From: Onthophagus taurus
Lineage: Eukaryota > Arthropoda > Insecta > Coleoptera > Scarabaeidae
Assembly: GCF_036711975.1 (NCBI RefSeq)
Contig: NC_091971.1
Coordinates: 17,367,501-17,431,500 of the forward strand
Direction of reading: 5' to 3'
Length of the DNA stretch: 64,000 nucleotides
Part shown: in pieces, positions 56,400-64,000 of the stretch
How the letters are laid out: the number at the start of each line of letters is the position of its first letter
How positions within the stretch are numbered: position 1 is the first letter of the stretch
The notes under the pieces: model-generated
Seen by the model: the letters and a program-made list of their open reading frames with translations, nothing else
The model's database searches: none
Told to the model about the DNA's origin: nothing
Position numbers and translations under genes: made by a program

Positions 56400-57890
56400 G
56401 AGTTATAAGTTGAGATGATCTACTCTTTGCTTATTTATGTCTTTCTCTTCCATTCTTTCTGGTTTCTTTCTACATTTATTTGGCATAAAAATTGAAGAAA
56501 CCAAATTGAAGCCAATGAAAAATCAGTACGACACCAATAAGAAAGCAAAATTATGAATCATTGAGACCTTTTTATACTTTTTTCTTTGGTACTGAACCTT
56601 TATGAAAGTGTCAAAAGCAAGGCATACGTATTCAGAAAAACATTAATCGACCCAAAGTTATTTGTTGGAACTTGCTAATTAAAATTGATGTTTCGTCGAT
56701 AGATGCATTACATTTATATGTATGAAAATCCAAGTATCTTTTTGCTGTACATTGTAATTTTCTATTTCTATTGCACATTCTTCGGCGGCATTAAAAAAGG
56801 AAGGTATTATCCAAATTTTGTCCAATTGATACAATGTCGTCTTCAATAATATCTAGATTATACAGAATAAATGTGCAGACAAAAGCTGGCATAACATCTC
56901 AGGTTTTAATTGCAAAAACGTAATCTTTTTTTAAATACCAAGCATGACGAATTTTCCTAAATTTGGTATTATCACAGATAAACGATCATCTAGATATTCC
57001 ATAACAAATTACGTAAATTGGCCTTACTGGTTTCGACTAAAAAAAACATCATCAGGAATCAAGGTTACAATTTTTTTCCATTCAAAATTTTCTTAATCTA
57101 AGGATCAAAAGCTTTATTGGAAATTTTTTAATGGAGTGGACACCAACACAATTTCTTTAATAATAATAAGATACTTATAAGGTGATGATTACTTAATTTT
57201 ATTTAAATAAAAGTAAATATTTATTCATGATAAAGCAGAAACCGTTTCCCAAATCGATTTTATCCTCTACTTTACTCCCAATATAAACATCTTGTAAGGT
57301 GTGAAGATCCCCTTAAACCCCTTCAAAACGGTCCGGCGACCATCTCAACCCCATTGTCCACCCCTTTTACACCAACCAATAATGTATTGTCGATGAAGGT
57401 GTCTGTTTACAATAAGTCACAAAAGAATCTTTTCGTATATTCAACGTGTTCTACTTGAAAGGAGGGTTGGTGTCCTTTTTCCTTTTACTTTTGAGTTGGT
57501 AACATCGTCCAATTTTGTTAGATTTTCTCTGAAACACTTAAGTTTTTTTGGTGCTTTGAACAAAAACTTATTCATTTAGCTGTATAAAGTACGTATAGGA
57601 AACGCACTAAAGTGTCTCTAAGCGACCGTCTCTATGTACACTGGCTACGTATAAGGGAATTAAGGTTACACCCTCCCCAAGAAACCCAAGAAGAGGGAGT
57701 CAGACACCGTTTTTAGCTTACCCTCGACAAATCGTAATAGAATTTTTATAAAAAAAAACTTTTAACAACTAAAAAAATTTTCTAATGAAAAGTTTTTAAA
57801 GTTTACCCAAGTTTTTCACTTCGTTTTCCAAGCAAAGAAATTTAAAAAAATCTAATCGGATTATCTCTTATTTAAAAAAAATTTTTGATT
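56400..57890. other. unassigned non-coding stretch
   Basis: No gene. The part at 57290-57400 is C-rich (GATCCCCTTAAACCCC, CATCTCAACCCCATTG) and differs from the AT-rich norm, so it could be a conserved regulatory block. Confidence 0.3.
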
Positions 57891-57919
57891 TTGAATTTGA
57901 TTATAACCAGGTTTCATTG

Positions 57920-58322
57920 ATTTAGATCACTTTTAAAGCCGGTGCCGGTTCAAATTAGTTCGGTTCGCGTGCTTCTCGGACGCGTTCGTGCAAGTCTCGT
58001 TGTTGTCGTGATTGCCGCTTACTCTTTTTTTTCATACTCCTTTTTGGGTGGACTTTTTAATTTCGTTATCGGCTTCGACCATCGATTCGAGCTAATTTTT
58101 ACGCTTCGTGATGGGATATGATCGACATAAAAAATATTTATGGGTCAAATTACTGCAAAGGTTAAAAGGTTTTGAATAAGTATTTTATAAAATGTGTATG
58201 AAATGTAATATTAAATTTTAAGTAAGTTTTTTTTTTGATTATTATTAATAACATTCAATTCATCGATTTTTTTAATTTTAGGTAGAAAATTTCATGATTC
58301 CAACTTTATTAAGTATTCGGTG
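57920..58322 (+). promoter_or_regulatory. possible promoter and 5' exons of a gene
   Basis: A CpG-containing block (AGTTCGGTTCGCGTGC, TCTCGGACGCGTTCGTG, CTCGTTGTTGTCGTG) stands out from the AT-rich background. It is followed by a possible donor (TTTTAAGTAAGTTTT) and a small exon-like stretch at 58283-58320 between TTTTAG and GTGAGT that contains an ATG. This is the structure of a promoter plus short 5' exons. No product can be named. Confidence 0.35.
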
Positions 58323-59500
58323 AGTAAATTTTGAATTGATTTTATTTAGATTTTAATCGAGATTTTTATATGTTCCTATCAAAACCTATTTTAAGGTGTT
58401 GTGTAACCAATTCACGCAAACGCAATAAATTTCCTGTAATTTAACAGAACGTAGTTCAGCTCCCTGTAATTTTATAGGTCGATAAACGTTAAAGTTTCGG
58501 CTGTGTTAATTAGGTGTTCCGTACGAATTACCTTCTCTATACACTTAAAACTAAGTAAACTAACTAAAACTTAAGATCTATTAAGAACTTAACCTGAACT
58601 GGTACTTTAAAGGTAATAAATAATCTATGTTTTTCACAAGAAAATATGAACGCGTTATAATTTCAAATTTAACTTAATGAAAATGTGGGTTAAAATATCT
58701 AAAAACTTATGAAGGTAAAAAAGATCGTATTTAATGGATAGGTTGGTGCAACCAAATAACTATTATATTTCGCCGCAGTTGGTAAAGATCTGAACGATGG
58801 TTGCAGTGTACAGTTAAGGGTGGGTTTCGAGGTAGTTCTGCACGCCATCGAATTGATCGGACGCCCTCCTAAAGGGTAGAAACCCCACTCCGAGACGGCC
58901 TCCCGAAGAGGGAAACTTGGCCGTAAATATCAGCAATGGGTAATTACCGCTAAATTTAGATCGTCGGGGCCATGAGCAAGCTTTTTTTATGAAAGCACCG
59001 AGTCAAGTTTAACCAAAAATAAAACCTACAAGTTTATAAAAAAAAATCGATTTTTCTTCATTTATCAAATTATTTTGTTTTAATCTAGCACTGAAAAAGA
59101 AAATGCAAACGAAGTACAATTTTATTTCGGTTTTTTTTGCAAGGTTCAAAAAAAATCCTTTTATAATCTGTCGTATTTTAGTTGCAAATCTCGTTGAACA
59201 GTTTTGCATAATTGGACAGGCTACGATATGAAACGTTGGGCAATTCAACTCTGGTCTGCTAATTGAATTATTATTACGCCTTTTTTGTTTTGTGACGGTT
59301 ACGTGACTCCGAACGAATCATTCCGCGGAAATAATTATTAATCGCTTTCACACGCGTTAGTGACGTCGCAGTTTCTTTCATTCTTTACCTCTTTTCGTTT
59401 GTTATTTGACGGGAGGGATCGCGATAAACCTTGAAAAAGACCGATGACCCCATCTAAAAATAAAACAGTTATTTTCACCCTTAATCTCATCTTTGACTGT
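58323..59500. other. non-coding; GC-richer block at 58740-58980
   Basis: 58740-58980 contains GGACGCCCTCCTAAAGGG, CCGAGACGGCCTCCCG and AAGAGGGAAACTTGGCC in an otherwise AT-rich region. 59285-59420 has GTGACGTC, a CRE-type site. Both might be enhancers or conserved elements. There is no open frame of substance. Confidence 0.35.
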
Positions 59501-59644
59501 AATTAATCAACCAAAAAACAGAAACGTATTTCAATCAGATTAATCGTATACAGTAAAATCTCGATATAACTTACTAATATGGTTATATGAAAAATTATTA
59601 GCCGTGGAGTTTTAGTTTTATGAAAAATATACAATAACCTAACG

Positions 59645-61490
59645 CTGAATAACAACTCAAACTAGAACTAACACTAGCACTATACCTTTTCAAGCACAAA
59701 TTGGCACTAATCAGAATCAAAATGACATTAGTCAAAATCATATTGGCAATGTCAATTTCAAATTGGCATTAGTCAAAATCAAATTGACAATAATCAAAAT
59801 TAAAATGGCATTAGTCAATATCAAATTGGCAATAAACAATATCATATAGGCATTAATCAACAAATTTAGCACTAATCAAAAGCAAATCGGCATTAAACAA
59901 AATCAAAATGACATTAGTCCATATCATATTGGCACTTATGAATTTTAAATTGACATGGAAATAAAATTATATATCAGCATTAAATAAAATGAAATGGGCA
60001 AAAACATTTCATTGACTTACAAACACAGTAGATAACAATTATATTACTTAAGAAAGTAGGTAACGTTATGTTTTAAATAACACTCTTAAAAATTTATATC
60101 TTGCATATTCAATGCAGAAGGGATAAATTGTTGGATGTGGGCAATAAACATTGCGCAATTGGCAACAGTAATCTTGTCCATATTATTATGAACGGTGTTC
60201 TCTAATTTCTGCATTCGATATTCTGTTTGAGTCAGATGATCCCGGTCAGCACCAGCCAAGATGTTATGTAGCTGTACAGCCATATCTGCTTTTACTCCTG
60301 CTTTTAATGCAGACCACGCTTGTTCAATCGTTCAGTCGTAAACGTGTGTGGTGTTCAAATTCGTTTTCTGCAAAAACATCTTCAATAGTAGAGTGGCATG
60401 GAGCATTATCAATAACTAATGCAACTCCAGTTTGGTAAAGGTCTTGCGCTCTTCTTAGGCATTGCCTCACAAATTCATTTGCTTCCGGCTTCTTGAAAGA
60501 GCCCCGACGTAGTTCGGAATGAATTAGCCCCATGTTTCCAATGCATCCTATTAGGTGAATATTCGACCCTCTGCAACCTGCATACACTGTTGTGCAGCGA
60601 GTCCCTTTTTTTGAACTACCCTGAGTCCGCGATATGAACAAATTAAAGTTTGTCTCGTCCATGTATATGATAGGTATATTTTGTGCTTGAAGATTCAATA
60701 AATCTTCTACATAAATAGTCCTGCTTGTTTTCGTTTGAATACTATTCGCGTTCTCTGGTTCTCTACTAGCAGTCTTCAAAGTAAACATCAATCCATTGAG
60801 ATGTTGTCGAACGCATTCGTTGGAGACATTGAGTGCAAAATCTTCACGGATTTTTTCACTCAGTCCTTTAAGAGTAATTTTAGGATTTTCTTCGACTGAA
60901 CGTTCCATGAATTGACGGTGCTCATCAGTTATGTTAGCTTTACGTTGATACGCGGTTCTTTTTAGCACCTGTAGTACGTTTGCAAGATTACGCCAGTCAC
61001 CATTAACATTATACAAAGCGCAAATCTGTGTCCTCAGATTTGCAGCAGCATTTCTCTTTAAATAAGGCATCTCGCGTGAATATAATAGTTGAAATCTCGC
61101 AATAAATTACCATAAACTTGACAATAACCGATAAGTTAACAATTGTTTGACACCGATTTATACATTTATTTTTCATGCCATCTTGATATTGTTTGGTGCC
61201 AATATGATATGAACTAATGTCATTTTGATTTTGTTTAATGCCAATATGATATTATTTATTGCCAATTTGATTATTGTCAATTTGATATTGACTAATGCCA
61301 TTTTAATTTTGATTATTGTCAATTTGATTTTGACTATTGTCAATTTGATTTTGACTAATGCCAATTTGAAATTGACATTGCCAAGTTGATTTTGACTAAT
61401 GTCATTTTGATTCTGATTAGTGCCAATTTGAGCTTGAAAATGTATAGAACTAATACTAGACCTAGAACTAGAAACATTCAGGTTTAGCCG
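59645..61490 (-). mobile_element. DDE transposon with inverted subterminal repeat arrays
   Basis: Imperfect outer inverted repeats (AGTATTAGTTCTATAC.TTTTCAAGC type) flank two ~260-bp arrays of a degenerate ~21-bp motif, 'AAATTGGCATTAGTCAAAATC'. There are about ten copies on the left and about eleven on the right, in opposite orientation. A transposase lies between on the minus strand. Subterminal arrays of this kind are typical transposase-binding platforms. Confidence 0.8.
60086..61070 (-). pseudogene. IS630/Tc1-like DDE transposase with one frameshift
   Basis: The N-terminal part (60324-61070, 248 residues) has a helical DNA-binding region (NAAANLRTQICALYN), the first aspartate in IIYMDETNFNLFISR and the second in ALVIDNAPCHST. 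Near 60,330 about 24 bp around the expected 'PYSP.LNPIE' are lost and the frame shifts. Reading continues TIEQAWSALKAGVKADMAVQ, so the third acidic residue is present in the next frame (to 60086). One small lesion separates this from an open gene. Confidence 0.8.
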
Positions 61491-61850
61491 ACTTAAGAGA
61501 CGTACGGCTAAACGCGAATGATTTTAGTTGTAGGTCTATTGTTAGTTTTACTTTTATTTCAATAAAAATCTACAACAATCTAAAGCTAAGTAACAATGTA
61601 AACTAGCACTAAAACTAACACTAGACCTAGAAATAGAAACATTCGGGTTTAGCCGTGCATCTCTAAATTCAAATCCAAATTCAATTTATTTTGTCTGCAA
61701 ATGTACTACAATTCGTTACAATTAAAAGAACATAGACCAATACAAAAACACAGTAGTACAATGCAAAGTCTCTAGGCTACAGAGTCAAACAAATTTTCGC
61801 AAGTTAGAAATTCGTCAAAAACATTGCTTAAATGAACTCTTGCTTAATTT
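61491..61850. other. unassigned spacer with short repeats
   Basis: ACTAGACCTAGAA and CATTC.GGTTTAGCCG appear twice (about 61450-61500 and 61620-61655), echoing the adjacent transposon's end. No gene. Confidence 0.4.
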
Positions 61851-61852
61851 CT

Positions 61853-62355
61853 TTATAAAATTTCACACAATTCAAAGACTATACAATTCGGTAACTTGTT
61901 ATAAAATTTGGTGCCGTGGTAATCAACACCTTGTTGTGTTGTTTTAAGGCGATGAGACGGTACTTCAAAAAGTAATCTATTACGTGTATTATAGTCATGC
62001 AGATGACAGTTTTTCACATACAAAACACGGAATTGATAAAATGTTATGTCTTTTGTAACACGCCTCCTTTGAAGCAAAAATATTCTCTGCATTGCCGAGG
62101 CCGATCCCCACACTGCAATATCATACCCGGTGATGGCATGAAAACACGCGAAATTAGCCGTTTTGGCGACATCCAGCGTAGCACAATGTGTCAATCTGCA
62201 CACCAAAAACACCGCACCCGCCAACCGAGTACACAATGCACTTATATGTTCCCCCCAATTTAATGAGGTATCGAACATCAGGCCCACAAGCTTTACAGTA
62301 TTCTTATCTTGTTTGTGGAAGAAGTCTAGTGTTTGAGTCTTTTCGTTATTTATTA
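61853..62355 (-). pseudogene. LINE reverse transcriptase C-terminal fragment
   Basis: Reads NNEKTQTLDFFHKQDK, VKLVGLMFDTSLNWGEHISA, then HAITGYDIAVWGSASAMQRI. This is the post-active-site part of a Jockey-like RT. About 50 residues are missing after LLQRRRV. It meets another LINE head-to-head at about 62,357. Confidence 0.78.
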
Positions 62356-62359
62356 TTAA

Positions 62360-64000
62360 CCTATTTGCCCATAAGAGCCAACTTTCCTGGCATGTATGAT
62401 AAACTACTTTACACGGATTGGTCTTTTCTAAATGTGGAGGTTAATGCGGATGATGCTTTGCGAGCTTTTTATAAAAAGTTGTATGAGATTTCGGATTTAT
62501 TTGTTCCTAAGAGATTGAGTCGTGGATCCTCATACCCTATTTGGTACACCCCAGAAATTAAGCGGCTATTAAAGTTGAAAGAGTATTATAGGAGGAAGTG
62601 GAGGAGAAGCAATAGTGCTTTCTATTCAGCGGAATATAAAAGACTGAGATGTTTGACTAAACAGAAAATCTCTGATGCGTATACTTCCTTTACTATTAGT
62701 GCTGAACAATCGCTTAGTTCTGATCCCCGTAACTTTTGGAATTATATAAGACAGAAAACAACGACCTCTCGACTTCCTGGAAAAATGATGCGTGATAAGT
62801 CCACCTACACTGATCCTGAAAAAATAGTTAATGCTTTTGCAGATCAATTCTCTGGAGTATATTCTGGTGTCTCTGCTTATAACATGGTTGATGTACACTC
62901 TACGTATCCTCCAGTATTTGTTGCCGATGTCACCGAAGAAGAGGTTCTTCATTTCCTAAAAAGGTTACCTAATAAATTTACTGCTGGTGATGATGATCTT
63001 CCTGCATTTTTCATTCGTGATTGCTGTGCAGTTTTTGCAGTTCCGCTTCATTTAATAATTAACCTATCCTTAAGCACTTGCTCGTTTCCTAAACTTTGGA
63101 AGCGCTCACGCATTGTTCCTGTATTCAAGCATGGCGAACGTACCAACATTACTGATTATCGACCAATATCGTTATTGTCCAATTTCGCTAAGGTATTTGA
63201 ACAGATTATTTACAAGATGATTTATCCACAGGTTCAGTCATTTGTGTCACCATATCAACATGGGTTTATCAAACGTCGTTCGACCATTACTAACACCGCG
63301 GTGGTTACTGAGGTAATTTGTGAATCTTTGGATAGGGGCGGTCAGGTAGATGTGGTATACACTGATTTTTCTAAAGCATTCGACATGATTCATCATGACG
63401 TCCTCTTGTATAAACTTAGTGCTTTTGGCTTATCTCCTAAGTTTATGAAACTATTTGCCTCTTACCTACTATTTGTTATCTTCTTGAATGACCTTCTAGA
63501 CAAATTTTCATCAAGCGTACTAGCTTATGCGGATGATCTGAAACTATTCCGACCTATTTATGCGGACCGTGATGTAGTCAGTCTTCAGTCGGATCCCAAC
63601 CCAACCCAACCCAACCCAACCCAACCCAACCCATCCTTGGTGGAATGGTGTAACCGTTATCAGCTAAAGATTAATGCCAATAAGTGCGGTGCGGTTAGTT
63701 TTACACGCAAGCTGTCTCCTCTTCCATCTTCTTATTATATAGAAGGTGTTCTTCTTGAGAAACTATCTACAATCAAGGATCTGGGAGTAACTTTTGACCG
63801 CAAATTGTCTTTTGTACCTCACATCGAAAATATTGCATCTTCTGCAGCGAGGATGCTTGGTTTCGTTTTGCGCACCTCGCGTGCTTTTTCTGATATCGGT
63901 GTGTACAAGACCCTATTTTCGTCCTTTGTATTGTCCAAATTGGAATATGGCTCTGTAATTTGGTCGCCACATTATGTGTGTCATAGACTTATATTGGAGA
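62360..64000 (+). CDS. Jockey-like LINE ORF2 (reverse transcriptase), partial
   Basis: One frame stays open from about 62,360 (first ATG 62393) to the right edge, more than 530 codons. It begins in the linker after the endonuclease (ANFPGMYDKLLYTDWSFL). It shows the RT blocks RIVPVFKHGE, ITDYRPISLLSNFAKVFEQI, YQHGFIKRRST, VVYTDFSKAFDMIHHDVL, the active site AYADDLKLF, and DLGVTFDRKLSF. About 35 residues with the 'GVPQGS..GPLLF' block are missing in frame between FASYLL and FVIFLNDL. A (CCCAA)n microsatellite adds an in-frame Pro/Thr/Gln/Asn stretch after YADD. The 5' endonuclease is absent, so this is a truncated copy despite its open frame. Confidence 0.85.
63597..63634. repeat. (CCCAA)n microsatellite in a LINE ORF
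   Basis: About seven pentanucleotide copies, read as alternating PNPTQ. The length keeps the reading frame open. The expected sequence at this point in related RTs is a short 'L.SDLN.LVEWC', so the repeat is an insertion. Confidence 0.85.

Noticed and set aside
58740..58980. A known ncRNA (snRNA, 7SK or tRNA cluster)
   Set aside because: I could not match any conserved box, cloverleaf or Sm site; composition alone is not enough.
61173..61364. 63-codon minus-strand frame
   Set aside because: Composition (repeating K-I-K-L-T-I) is the translated 21-bp subterminal repeat array, not a protein gene.
63597..63634. (CCCAA)n as an interstitial telomere
   Set aside because: Insect telomeres are usually TTAGG; CCCAA/TTGGG differs and the tract lies inside a LINE coding frame.

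Overview
The window is AT-rich nuclear DNA from an insect. The genes point that way: a six-cysteine odorant-binding protein, a dopa decarboxylase of the cuticle/amine type, a chymotrypsin-fold serine protease and an eEF2 fragment closest to insect eEF2. They have short coding exons, GT/AG introns and AATAAA polyadenylation signals. The very high load of Tc1/mariner, LINE and gypsy sequence and the transposon-embedded satellites would fit a beetle, but that is only a guess. I saw no bacterial, tRNA, rRNA or CRISPR feature.

Layout. 0-3 kb: decayed transposons (Harbinger-like, a LINE reverse transcriptase with a Tc1/mariner element nested in it). 3.1-3.5 kb: an odorant-binding protein gene (minus strand). 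4.5-4.8 kb: an orphan 3' terminal exon. 5.2-7.1 kb: a ~175-bp satellite-bearing element. 7.84-16.60 kb: one young, rearranged Ty3/gypsy provirus with a 4-bp target duplication. 16.96-31.81 kb: Ddc, whose ~12-kb intron 3 carries a second satellite-bearing element, a Tc1/mariner element, a complete antisense serine protease gene and a dimeric satellite. 32.05-34.42 kb: a plant-type mariner relic. 34.80-42.23 kb: calpain-7, with a 5-kb first intron full of nested transposons. 42.3-50 kb: piggyBac, LINE and duplicated Tc1/mariner remnants. 50.2-50.7 kb: one or two exons of an unrecognised gene. 51-64 kb: more transposon remains, a possible promoter/5' exon at 57.9-58.3 kb, a DDE transposon with subterminal repeat arrays, and a LINE reading frame that runs off the right edge.

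The most unusual object is the gypsy provirus on the minus strand. Its gag and pol are joined by a textbook -1 frameshift signal. Pol contains a TARG1/OARD1-like macro domain (ADP-ribose hydrolase fold) between RNase H and integrase. The 3' third has been replaced by the first ~183 codons of eEF2, spliced and antisense to pol, starting at what looks like the mRNA cap site. This is followed by an inverted LTR forming a 2-kb near-perfect palindrome with the 3' LTR. Because the whole assembly lies between terminal LTRs and ATTC duplications, it probably formed during reverse transcription and integrated as one unit, about 350 bp upstream of the Ddc start codon.

A second unusual object is the plant-type mariner at 32-34 kb. 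The segment around its second catalytic aspartate has been amplified into about nine tandem ~174-bp units, which shows how a transposase gene can seed a satellite.
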